Source of the DNA: Betaproteobacteria bacterium
GTDB taxonomy: Bacteria; Pseudomonadota; Gammaproteobacteria; Burkholderiales; Burkholderiaceae_C
Direction of reading: 5' to 3'
Assembly (NCBI GenBank): GCA_028870715.1
Contig: JAGWOZ010000007.1
Span: 1 to 37,999 of the forward strand
Length of the DNA: 37,999 nucleotides
Below the pieces are notes generated by a model, which saw only the letters and a program-made list of their open reading frames with translations, did no database searches and had not been told where the DNA came from. The position numbers were made by a program, and so were the translations under genes. Below, in pieces: positions 27,943-35,855 of this stretch (positions are counted from its first letter, which is position 1; each line of letters starts with the position of its first letter).

Positions 27943-28617
27943 TTAGACCGCGCGCACCTCAGGCAGATGCCCCACCTTGACCAATATGGTGCAGCCTTCC
28001 CGGCTGTAGGGTTCATGCTGGCTGTTATGCGGACTGCGCAGCCAGGAACCCGCCGGATAATGCCCGTGCTCGTCCGAAAACACACCGTCCAGAACGAAAA
28101 TCTCCTCGCCGCCCCAATGCCGATGGCGGTTGAAATAGGTGTTCGGTGCCCAACGCACCAATGCCGTGTGCTCGCCACCGAACTCGGCCAGCGGCATGAC
28201 GCGAAGGCCGTCCACCAACCCTGGCAGCCAAGGCTGCACGGTGGTGTCAATCACGATCCGTTGGTCGTCGCCAAGGGCGAAGTGCGAAAGCTTGACGAAC
28301 AGTTCGCAGCCGAGCGCGCTGCGGGGCGCGTGGCTCGATGCGGGCGGATTGCGCACATAGGTACCCGCTTGGTAGCACCCATGCTCATCTTCGAACATGC
28401 CATTGAGCACGAAGAATTCTTCGCCCCGAGCATGCACGTGCGAGGCAAAGGACGAACCCGGCGCGTACCGCACGACTGACGTCGCACGGCCGCTTTCAGC
28501 GTTCTCGCGCTCCAGGGGTTTGCGCCACACCCCAATTGCGGGTGACGGCGTCCAGTCCATCGCCATTGTTTGCACGCTGAGCCGTTGCTCAAAATCCAGA
28601 TGCAGGTTCGTATCCAT
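27943..28617 (-). CDS. Tandem ChrR-like cupin protein
   Basis: Two repeated cupin halves: VVRYAPGSSFASHVHARGEEFFVLNGMFEDEHGCYQAGTYVRNPPASSHAP and LVRWAPNTYFNRHRHWGGEEIFVLDGVFSDEHGHYPAGSWLRSPHNSQHEP; ATG at 28617. Confidence 0.88.
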   Translation of the reverse strand: MDTNLHLDFEQRLSVQTMAMDWTPSPAIGVWRKPLERENAESGRATSVVRYAPGSSFASHVHARGEEFFVLNGMFEDEHGCYQAGTYVRNPPASSHAPRSALGCELFVKLSHFALGDDQRIVIDTTVQPWLPGLVDGLRVMPLAEFGGEHTALVRWAPNTYFNRHRHWGGEEIFVLDGVFSDEHGHYPAGSWLRSPHNSQHEPYSREGCTILVKVGHLPEVRAV

Positions 28618-28657
28618 GCACCGAACTGTAAAAGCTCCCTGCGAGCCTTGCTGGCCC

Positions 28658-28686
28658 GAGGGTTTTGCGCATGCGCGCAAACCCTC
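28658..28686. other. Long imperfect palindrome upstream of the cupin gene
   Basis: GAGGGTTT-T-GCGC-ATGC-GCGC-AAACCCTC: 12-bp stem with one bulged T. Confidence 0.65.
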
Positions 28687-28852
28687 ATCTGCGGCGAAAT
28701 GCTTCGACACAGGCGATACACGGATGAAACATTTACTCTACCCAGTATCCACTAGATTGCACAGCAGCCATGGCTTCCCTCCTCATTGACATGGTCAGGC
28801 GCGGCGGCTTCCCAGACGGTAGCTGTCGCGCCGCCCACAATCCTGCGAACCA

Positions 28853-28898
28853 AAGCAGCCATCGAGGCCCGGAAAGAACCAAGCCCCGATGGCTGCTT
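28853..28898. other. 12-bp perfect inverted repeat
   Basis: AAGCAGCCATCG-N22-CGATGGCTGCTT in the cupin/rhodanese intergenic region. Confidence 0.7.
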
Positions 28899-29032
28899 GC
28901 GAGGCATTCCAAAGCGGCATCGCAGGCGCCGGGAGGAGGCGGGGTGCCGGCCGAGCTACTGCGCAAGTGCCGGCATGACGAAACGGTAATGGTGATTGCA
29001 GTCTGATCGATTTGAACCACGGAGGAGTTGAG

Positions 29033-30013
29033 ATGCAAATGAAGCACCTGATGAGCGCCGGGCTACTGAGTCTGGGTCTTGCCGCTGCGCAAGGCGCTGT
29101 GGCCATGGACGTGCCGGGGCCACTGGTCACGCCGCAATGGCTGCACGCCCACCTGAACGATGTGACGGTGGTGGATATCCGCGGCGGCGCCAGTATGAAA
29201 CGATTCACGGCTCAACCGCAGTTGGGCAAGAATCACATGATCGAGAAGACTGGTGGCCATATCGCCGGCGCTGACTTGGTCAACTTCAACGACATTCGCC
29301 AGGACCGCACGGTGGACGGCGTAAAGCTCAAGGCCATGATGCCCACCGCCGCATACTTCACGAAGGTGATGGACGAAGCCGGCCTGAATACGGGCAAGCC
29401 CATCGTCATCGTGCCTACGGGAAATGCCGTGTTCGCGATGGACCGCGGCACTCGCCTTTACTTTCAACTGCGTTACTTTGGCGTGCCGCACGGGCAACTC
29501 GCCATTCTCAACGGCGGCACCAACGCCTGGATCAACGCCGGTTACCCGGTGAGCATTGCACCGGCACCCACCGCCACGGGTGACTGGAAGGCCACAGGTG
29601 AGGACAATGCGATTCTCGCCTCAATGCAGCAGGTCAAGGACGGGCTGCGCCAGGGCACGGAGCAATACATTGATGCCCGCCCCACAGCGCAGTTTCTCGG
29701 CATTGCGAAGAAGCCGATCAACAAGACCGCGGGCCACCTTGCCGGCGCCAAGTCGTTTCCCATTGATGCCATCGTGAAAAACGACCATGGCGCTGCCATG
29801 TTCATGACCGCGGCTGAGTACAAGAAAATCTTCCACGACTTCGATATCAGTCCGACCAAGCCCACGACGACGTACTGCAACACCGGCCATCTGGCCTCGG
29901 GTGCCTGGTTCGTAGTCCACGAGATCCTGGGCAACAAGAACTCGAGACTGTATGCGGGCTCCATGAATGAGTGGACCAACCTGGGCAACCCCACAGTGGG
30001 TCTGCCGAGCTGA
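29033..30013 (+). CDS. Exported two-domain rhodanese (thiosulfate/3-mercaptopyruvate sulfurtransferase)
   Basis: GGAGGAG RBS; MQMKHLMSAGLLSLGLAAAQGAVAMDVPG signal; TVVDIRGG...; active-site loop TTYCNTGHLASGAWFVVHEILG. Confidence 0.9.
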   Translation: MQMKHLMSAGLLSLGLAAAQGAVAMDVPGPLVTPQWLHAHLNDVTVVDIRGGASMKRFTAQPQLGKNHMIEKTGGHIAGADLVNFNDIRQDRTVDGVKLKAMMPTAAYFTKVMDEAGLNTGKPIVIVPTGNAVFAMDRGTRLYFQLRYFGVPHGQLAILNGGTNAWINAGYPVSIAPAPTATGDWKATGEDNAILASMQQVKDGLRQGTEQYIDARPTAQFLGIAKKPINKTAGHLAGAKSFPIDAIVKNDHGAAMFMTAAEYKKIFHDFDISPTKPTTTYCNTGHLASGAWFVVHEILGNKNSRLYAGSMNEWTNLGNPTVGLPS

Positions 30014-30075
30014 AATCCTCTCTGTGGCGAGCGAATCGATCGCCAGCCTGAAATTTTTCAGTTCGACCGGCGCCC

Positions 30076-30101
30076 TGCCCTGTGCGGGGCGTTTTTCCTC
30101 G
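30076..30101 (+). terminator. Intrinsic terminator-like hairpin after the rhodanese gene
   Basis: CGCCCTG-CCCTGTG-CGGGGCG followed by TTTTT (7-bp stem with one G-U). Confidence 0.65.
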
Positions 30102-30132
30102 CGCGTGGGCTCCGGCAATGCGCGGGGCACGC

Positions 30133-30166
30133 AAAAACCCCCACCACGCAGAGGGTCACGTGGTGG
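30133..30166 (-). terminator. Intrinsic terminator for the aroG-DUF2970 operon
   Basis: Minus strand CCACCACG-N10-CGTGGTGG-GGG-TTTTT. Confidence 0.75.
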
Positions 30167-30260
30167 TGGACGATCGCGAGTGCCGCCTGGTGAAGGATGT
30201 CGCCACGCGCGTGACGGATCCAAGGCCTGCACGGACCCCCTCGGATGCGGCTGACATCAG

Positions 30261-30500
30261 TCAACCAGCAATGCGATGGACCAGCACGGTCAGGGCCGTA
30301 ACGATGACAGCAGCCACGATGACGCCGGCCACGATCACGTGGTGCAGCTGGAGCATGGCAAAGTCTCGCTCACGGTCCTGCCGCCGGCGCAGGCCCACCA
30401 TCGCGGTGGCAACCGCCCCCAAGGCGCGCAGGGTGCCGCGCAAAAAGCCGACCTTCGAGCCCGCCCTGGCTTGCTGCATAGAGGTGGATTGGACCGTCAC
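30261..30500 (-). CDS. DUF2970-like small membrane protein
   Basis: GTG start at 30500 overlapping the DAHP synthase stop by 4 nt (GTGA); ...LRRRQDRERDFAMLQLHHVIVAGVIVAAVIVTALTVLVHRIAG with a single C-terminal TM. Confidence 0.7.
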   Translation of the reverse strand: MTVQSTSMQQARAGSKVGFLRGTLRALGAVATAMVGLRRRQDRERDFAMLQLHHVIVAGVIVAAVIVTALTVLVHRIAG

Positions 30501-31624
30501 TTGCGCTTGCGCCGGGCCTTCACTCCGGCGGCGAGCACTTCAATGAGGTCGACCGACGCATTCCAGGGCAGGCAGCCATCGGTAATGCTTTGCCCGTAGG
30601 TCAGACTGCCAGGAGCATCCTTGCCCGGCGTGAACTTCTGAGATCCTCCAACCAAATGACTCTCGACCATCACGCCAAAGATGCAGCGCTCTCCATCGGC
30701 CAGTTGGGCGGCGATGTCGCGTGCCACGTCAAGCTGGCGCTCAGGCCTCTTTTCGCTGTTGGCGTGAGAGCAATCAATCATGAGCCTGCACTCGAGCTTG
30801 GCGGCTTCCAATTGCTCGCAAGCTGCACGCACGCTTGCTGCGTCATAGTTCGGTGTCTTGCCTCCGCGCAGGATTACGTGGGTGTCCTTGTTGCCGCGCG
30901 TTTGCACAATGGCCACTTGACCACTTTTGTGAACGGAGAGGAATGAATGTGGACGTCGCGCCGCCTGGATGGCATCGATGGCGATTCGCAGATTGCCGTC
31001 GGTTCCATTCTTGAATCCGACCGGTGCGGACAGCCCGGACGCCAACTCCCGATGCACCTGACTTTCCGTGGTGCGTGCACCGATGGCGCCCCATGAAATC
31101 AGGTCGCCGATGTACTGCGGCGAGATCACATCCAGGAACTCACCTCCCGCCGGCATCCCGATGCGGTTGATGTCGATGAGCAGCTCGCGCGCAATGCGCA
31201 GACCCTCATCGATACGGAAGCTCTGATCGAGATAGGGGTCGTTAATCAACCCCTTCCAACCGACGGTCGTGCGGGGCTTTTCAAAATACACGCGCATCAC
31301 GATCTCGAGTGCCCCTGCGTGCCTCTTGCGCTGCTCAAGAAGGCGCTCCGCATATTCCCGCGCCGCCTTTGGATCGTGGATCGAGCAAGGCCCAATCACG
31401 AGCAACAACCTGTCGTCCTCGCCCTGCACGATCCGGTGCACGGCGCGGCGCGTGTCCTGGATCAGCCGCTCAACCGGCGTCCCGGCGATCGGGAAAAACC
31501 GGATGAGATGTTCAGGGGGTGGCAATGGCGTGACGTCCCTAATGCGTTCGTCGTCTGTCGCCGAGGTTTTCTCGGGTTGGGCGGCGCGCCACTCAGGCAA
31601 AGCGCTCGACGACTTCGATGGCAT
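30497..31624 (-). CDS. aroG: 3-deoxy-7-phosphoheptulonate (DAHP) synthase, AroG/F/H type
   Basis: LLLVIGPCSIHDPKAAREYAERL...MRVYFEKPRTTVGWKGLINDPYLDQSF...GARTTESQVHRELASGLSAPVGFKNGTDGNLRIAIDA...IDCSHANSEKRPERQ; start at 31624 chosen for its AGGAG; the ORF extends to 31690. Confidence 0.95.
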   Translation of the reverse strand: MPSKSSSALPEWRAAQPEKTSATDDERIRDVTPLPPPEHLIRFFPIAGTPVERLIQDTRRAVHRIVQGEDDRLLLVIGPCSIHDPKAAREYAERLLEQRKRHAGALEIVMRVYFEKPRTTVGWKGLINDPYLDQSFRIDEGLRIARELLIDINRIGMPAGGEFLDVISPQYIGDLISWGAIGARTTESQVHRELASGLSAPVGFKNGTDGNLRIAIDAIQAARRPHSFLSVHKSGQVAIVQTRGNKDTHVILRGGKTPNYDAASVRAACEQLEAAKLECRLMIDCSHANSEKRPERQLDVARDIAAQLADGERCIFGVMVESHLVGGSQKFTPGKDAPGSLTYGQSITDGCLPWNASVDLIEVLAAGVKARRKRK

Positions 31625-31730
31625 GGCGGTGGCTCCTGTCGTGTTGGGTTGATCGGAAAATTCCCGAAACAATGGGTCGTCGTGGAACATGGCGGGCTTG
31701 CTCGTTGCGGAGTGCCACCCAATCCCGGCG

Positions 31731-31763
31731 AAAAAAAACCGCCGGACTTGGCCGGCGGTTTTT
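31731..31763 (-). terminator. Intrinsic terminator (candidate attenuator) in the aroG leader
   Basis: Minus strand AAAAACCGCCGG-CCAAGT-CCGGCGGTTTTT-TTT: 12-bp perfect stem, T8 tract, located before aroG. Confidence 0.9.
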
Positions 31764-31777
31764 GGGGATTCGTTGAT

Positions 31778-31855
31778 TCAGGCTGAACGCTGCCCTCTCC
31801 CTCCGCCGGCGCGGTGCGAGAACCAAAAATAAAAGCCAAACGCGAAACTGTACAT
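31778..31855 (-). CDS. Aromatic-rich leader peptide MYSFAFGFYFWFSHRAGGGRGQRSA
   Basis: ATG TAC AGT TTC GCG TTT GGC TTT TAT TTT TGG TTC TCG CAC CGC GCC GGC GGA GGG AGA GGG CAG CGT TCA GCC TGA; codons 2-12 contain 5 Phe, 2 Tyr, 1 Trp; no clear Shine-Dalgarno. Confidence 0.75.
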   Translation of the reverse strand: MYSFAFGFYFWFSHRAGGGRGQRSA

Positions 31856-31881
31856 GGCAGATTTTTTTGAGAAGGCGTCCT

Positions 31882-31911
31882 AGTGTAGCCTCGACTGGCC
31901 ACCTGGAGCAA
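31882..31911 (-). promoter_or_regulatory. Candidate sigma70-type promoter for the aroG leader transcript
   Basis: Minus strand TTGCTC-N18-TACACT, placing transcription start about 20 nt before the leader ATG. Confidence 0.45.
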
Positions 31912-32021
31912 GCGCGGCGCCCGCTGACGGCGTCTTTCCGCTTTGCTTTGGTGCAACACCGCCACCGGCTTCGCACCGGTCCTTACCATACATGCATGCA
32001 TATGGCCCCTCGGGAGTTGAG

Positions 32022-32843
32022 ATGGAAAGCCTCAGGAACCTTCAGCAATTGGGATTCGCACCTGGAAGTCCTCCGAGACTGGAAGCGCGCGCAACCGAGA
32101 TCGAGCTTCCGGAATATCACGGGAAAGACGACGTCGAATCCGAGCTTGGCCAGTTGCGCAACACCATCGGCGAGTTGCAGGACCGCATGTTCACGCGCAA
32201 GGAACTTTCGCTGCTCGTGGTGTTGCAAGGCATGGACTCAGCCGGCAAGGACAGCACGACCAAGGCCGTGTTCACGGGCATCAATCCGCTGGGCATCCAT
32301 GCGGCCTCGTTCAGCTTTCCCACGCCGCTGGAACAGCGGCACGATTTTCTCTGGCGCGTTCATGCGCATGTGCCATCGCGCGGATGCGTCGGTGTCTTCA
32401 ACCGCAGCCATTACGAAGACCCTGTGATCGCGTTCGTCCATAAACAGATCAACCACGCCACGTTCCGGCAGCACCTGACGCAGATTGCCGATTTTGAACG
32501 CATGCTCGCAGAGGATGGCACGACCATCCTGAAGTGCTTCTTGCATATCGGGTTCAACGAGCAGCGCAAGCGACTGCAGGAACGCGTCGACAATCCCAAG
32601 AAACATTGGAAATTTGATCCCTCGGACCTGTCCGAGCGCAAGCTGTGGGGGGACTACCACAGTGCTTACGAGTCAGCCCTGAGTCTGAGCAATGCCGGTC
32701 ACGCACCATGGTATGTCGTGCCCGCCGACCATAAACCCGTACGCAATCTGCTTGTGGCACGATTGGTCGTGCAAGCCCTTCAATCCATGCCCCTACGCGA
32801 ACCGTCCCCCAAACCGGAGCTGAAGGGTTTGAAGGTGCCGTGA
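32022..32843 (+). CDS. ppk2: PPK2-family polyphosphate kinase/phosphotransferase
   Basis: LLVVLQGMDSAGKDSTTKAVFTGINPLGIHAASFSFPTPLEQRHDFLWRVHAHVPSRGCVGVFNRSHYEDP...WKFDPSDLSERKLWGDYHSAYE; start could be 31992/31995. Confidence 0.92.
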   Translation: MESLRNLQQLGFAPGSPPRLEARATEIELPEYHGKDDVESELGQLRNTIGELQDRMFTRKELSLLVVLQGMDSAGKDSTTKAVFTGINPLGIHAASFSFPTPLEQRHDFLWRVHAHVPSRGCVGVFNRSHYEDPVIAFVHKQINHATFRQHLTQIADFERMLAEDGTTILKCFLHIGFNEQRKRLQERVDNPKKHWKFDPSDLSERKLWGDYHSAYESALSLSNAGHAPWYVVPADHKPVRNLLVARLVVQALQSMPLREPSPKPELKGLKVP

Positions 32844-32856
32844 AGCGAAGGCCTGC

Positions 32857-32937
32857 GCGTGGCTTGGCCTGGATGGGGGACAACCTCCGTGCTGGGCTGC
32901 TGGCAAGCCACGCACGGAGGCCACAGGCATCCGTGCG
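32857..32937. other. Overlapping, mutually exclusive inverted repeats between convergent genes
   Basis: GCGTGGCTTG(32857-66)/CAAGCCACGC(32904-13); CCTCCGTGC(32884-92)/GCACGGAGG(32912-20); CGCACGGA(32911-18)/TCCGTGCG(32930-37). Confidence 0.6.
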
Positions 32938-32964
32938 TCCTGGAGCACTTGGCGAATGGCGCGC

Positions 32965-33402
32965 TCAGTCGCAGGTTTTGCCGCGCGCGGCGTGGTCACC
33001 CGCGGCCTTGGCAGCAGCTTCGCTCATGTATTCCCCGTGCTTCGTCTTGCCGTAGTACTTGTCACCGGGGCAGTGGTAGACCTTGGTTGCGGTATTCACC
33101 CACACCTTGCCAGCGCCGCCGCCGGCTGCAGGGGCGGTGCCGGCCACGGGCTTGGTCTCGGACTTTTTCGCCGCTGACTCCTTGGCACTTGTTGTCGTGG
33201 GTGAGGCGCCTGCAGCAGGCGCGGCCTTTGCCATGCACGATTTGAGGAACTCGGTGCGAGCCTTGCCCTTGAGCTTTTGCTCCTTTGCCTGCTTCTCACA
33301 CTGCACCTTTTCTGCATGCCCGGCGAGAATGCCGGCGGAGGCTGCGGCAGGCACCGAAAACGTTGCCGCGACACATAGAGCGAGGATCCAGATGCGCATC
33401 AT
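32965..33402 (-). CDS. Secreted small protein with a PsiF-like repeat
   Basis: [23 protein letters not shown] signal; [23 protein letters not shown] (PsiF-repeat pattern); low-complexity linker; [38 protein letters not shown]. Confidence 0.78.
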   Translation of the reverse strand: MMRIWILALCVAATFSVPAAASAGILAGHAEKVQCEKQAKEQKLKGKARTEFLKSCMAKAAPAAGASPTTTSAKESAAKKSETKPVAGTAPAAGGGAGKVWVNTATKVYHCPGDKYYGKTKHGEYMSEAAAKAAGDHAARGKTCD

Positions 33403-33566
33403 CGAATGGCCTTTCAAGCGAGCGAGGTACAACCGTACCTAAAGCGAAGAATCCCGCTGCGTGTTGAAACGGGATCAGCAGTGCCAATCCCGGCATGCGG
33501 GGCATGATCCAATGTAACCCACGACGCGAGACCCTGCGCGATCGGGCGGATCGGCCACGTCCGCGA

Positions 33567-34103
33567 TCAACGCGATGAAGACCACATGCGGCGCAGCAGG
33601 CCGTCACGCACGATGAAATGATGGTGCGCGGCCGCCAATACGTGCAAAGCAATCAGCCCCAGCAGGACGTAGGCGACGATTTGGTGCACGTCGCCGAGTG
33701 GCCGGGCCCAGGCTGCGCCCTGCGCCGCCAGCGCCGGAAGGGGGACCCATCCGGCCCAGTGCACGGTCCAGCCACGGGCCGAGGCATTGGCCCAACCCAG
33801 CAGTGGCAACGCGATGAATCCGGCGTAGAGCAGCCCGTGGGTTAAGCGTGCAATGCGGTCCTGCCAAGCGGGCGCCGGATGCGGGTCCGGAACCCCACTG
33901 ACGCCCCGCCACAACAGTCGCAGCAGCATCAAGCTCAAGATGAACGTGCCTAGCCCCAAATGCCAAGCCACCAGCCCAACGGGCCGCGTGTCGCGGTGGA
34001 TATCGGGCATCGTCCAGGCAATGGCAAACTCCAATGCGATGAGGCCGAAGATGGCCCAATGGAGCCATCGGGCGGGAAGGTTGTAGACAGCAGTTCCAGA
34101 CAT
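33567..34103 (-). CDS. Cytochrome b561 family membrane protein
   Basis: YNLPARWLHWAIFGLIALEFAIAW...HLGLGTFILSLMLLRLLWR...DVHQIVAYVLLGLIALHVLAAAHHHFIVRDGLLRRM; conserved His ligands. Confidence 0.9.
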   Translation of the reverse strand: MSGTAVYNLPARWLHWAIFGLIALEFAIAWTMPDIHRDTRPVGLVAWHLGLGTFILSLMLLRLLWRGVSGVPDPHPAPAWQDRIARLTHGLLYAGFIALPLLGWANASARGWTVHWAGWVPLPALAAQGAAWARPLGDVHQIVAYVLLGLIALHVLAAAHHHFIVRDGLLRRMWSSSR

Positions 34104-34237
34104 GACATCAGCCTCGTAAATGGCACTTGACTCCGTATGCTAGGCCCCGCCACTTAGCCGGTACTGAGTGCACATCGCGTGCACGGAGGCACCAATGGCG
34201 TCGTCACGCCGTCGTACGGTGCGCGCACGCATTCGCC

Positions 34238-35701
34238 CTAGCCCGTTCCGCCCACTGTCATCTTGTCGATGCGCAGCGTGGGCTGGCCGACGCCAACAGG
34301 AACGCTCTGCCCCTCCTTGCCGCAGGTTCCCACCCCGGGGTCAAGTTGCATGTCGCGCCCAATCATGCTCACGTGCGTGAGCACATCCGGGCCGTTTCCG
34401 ATGAGCGTGGCACCTTTCACCGGATAAAGAAGCTTGCCCTTTTCGACCCACCAGGCTTCGCTCGCGGAAAACACGAACTTGCCGCTGGTGATGTCGACCT
34501 GGCCACCGCCAAAGTTCACCGCATATAGACCACGGTCAAGGCTGGCGATGATTTCCTCGGGATCCGTGTCGCCGGCCAGCATGTAGGTATTGGTCATGCG
34601 CGGCATGGGCACATGCGCATAGCTCTCACGCCTTGCGTTGCCTGTTGGCTTGCGCTTCATTAACCGTGCATTGAGCGTATCTTGCATGTAGTCCACCAGA
34701 ATGCCGTCTTCGATCAGGACGGTGCGCTCGGTGGGGTTGCCCTCATCATCGACATTGAGCGAGCCACGGCGCTCGGCGAGCGTGCCGTCATCCAGCACGG
34801 TCACGCCCTTGGCGGCGACCCTTTGGCCCAGCTTGCCAGCGAATGCACTTGAACCCTTGCGGTTGAAGTCGCCCTCCAAACCATGCCCGATCGCCTCATG
34901 CAGCAGGATGCCGGGCCAGCCATTTCCAAGCACGACGCTCATCTCTCCAGCGGGCGCAGGACGCGACTCGAGGTTGAGCAAGGCCTGGCGCACGGCCTCA
35001 TCCACATGATGCCGCACGGCGGCCTCGGTAAATGCGCTCAAAGGGTAGCGTCCACCGCCTCCCGAGGAGCCCGTCTCGCGACGCCCGTTCTGTTCGGCAA
35101 TGACCGTGACGTTGAACCGTACCAAGGGACGCACATCGGCGGCAAGCATGCCGTCCGAACGCATGACCAGAACCACATCGTATTCACCCGCCAGACTGGC
35201 CATGACTTGGACCACGCGAGCATCCTTCGCACGGGCCATGGCGTCCGCAAGCTTCAATAGCTCCACCTTCGCAGCAGAGTCCAGTGCGGCCAACGGGTCA
35301 ATGGGCTCATAAAGCGCATGCCCGGCCGTTGTGCGTGCATCGCCCCCCAGTTTCACCCGCCCACGCCCTTGACGCGCAATGGCGCGCACGGTGTCAGCCG
35401 CTTCCATCAGCCTGGCCGCCGAAATGTCATCCGAGTACGCGAACGCCGTTTTGTCGCCCTCGATCGCACGAATCCCGAAACCTTGCTCGATCCCGAAACT
35501 CCCGCTCTTGACCAAGCCCTCTTCCAGACTCCAGCCTTCCGAGCGTGTGTATTGCAAATAGACGTCTGCATAGTCGAGCCTGTGCTCGAAAGCACGGGCC
35601 AGAGCGCCTTGCAATATTGATTCGTCAATGCCATAGGGCGTCAGGAGCAGACGACGCGCTTCATCCAGGCGCAGCACAGTGGGTTCGATCAGCATATTCA
35701 T
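34238..35701 (-). CDS. tldD: Metalloprotease TldD
   Basis: RSEGWSLEEGLVKSGSFGIEQGFGIRAIEGDKTAFAYSDDIS...LLHEAIGHGLEGDFNRKGSSAFAGKLGQRVA...GKEGQSVPVGVGQPTLRIDKMTVGGTG. Confidence 0.96.
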   Translation of the reverse strand: MNMLIEPTVLRLDEARRLLLTPYGIDESILQGALARAFEHRLDYADVYLQYTRSEGWSLEEGLVKSGSFGIEQGFGIRAIEGDKTAFAYSDDISAARLMEAADTVRAIARQGRGRVKLGGDARTTAGHALYEPIDPLAALDSAAKVELLKLADAMARAKDARVVQVMASLAGEYDVVLVMRSDGMLAADVRPLVRFNVTVIAEQNGRRETGSSGGGGRYPLSAFTEAAVRHHVDEAVRQALLNLESRPAPAGEMSVVLGNGWPGILLHEAIGHGLEGDFNRKGSSAFAGKLGQRVAAKGVTVLDDGTLAERRGSLNVDDEGNPTERTVLIEDGILVDYMQDTLNARLMKRKPTGNARRESYAHVPMPRMTNTYMLAGDTDPEEIIASLDRGLYAVNFGGGQVDITSGKFVFSASEAWWVEKGKLLYPVKGATLIGNGPDVLTHVSMIGRDMQLDPGVGTCGKEGQSVPVGVGQPTLRIDKMTVGGTG

Positions 35702-35855
35702 GGGGAGATTGTAGGAAGGGCCGCTTGCCCCCTCGGCTGGCGTGGGCAGCGCGGGCGGCAAACCGGCGGGAATACAGCACGAGCAGCCAATTTAGGTGCC
35801 GAGAGCAGGATCTGCGCCCCTTGAAATTCACGCCGCGTGCCCGCAACCGCCCGCG

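Noticed and set aside
26941-28479. 512-aa plus-strand ORF
   Set aside because: Antisense to purC and the cupin gene; no domain recognisable.
28770-29006. 78-aa plus-strand ORF in the cupin/rhodanese spacer
   Set aside because: No RBS, no recognisable domain, and it spans the palindromes; likely non-coding.
31593-32001. ORFs of 127 and 179 aa (minus) overlapping the aroG leader
   Set aside because: They run through the terminator and in other frames than the aromatic-rich leader; no family signature. The short leader ORF explains the region better.
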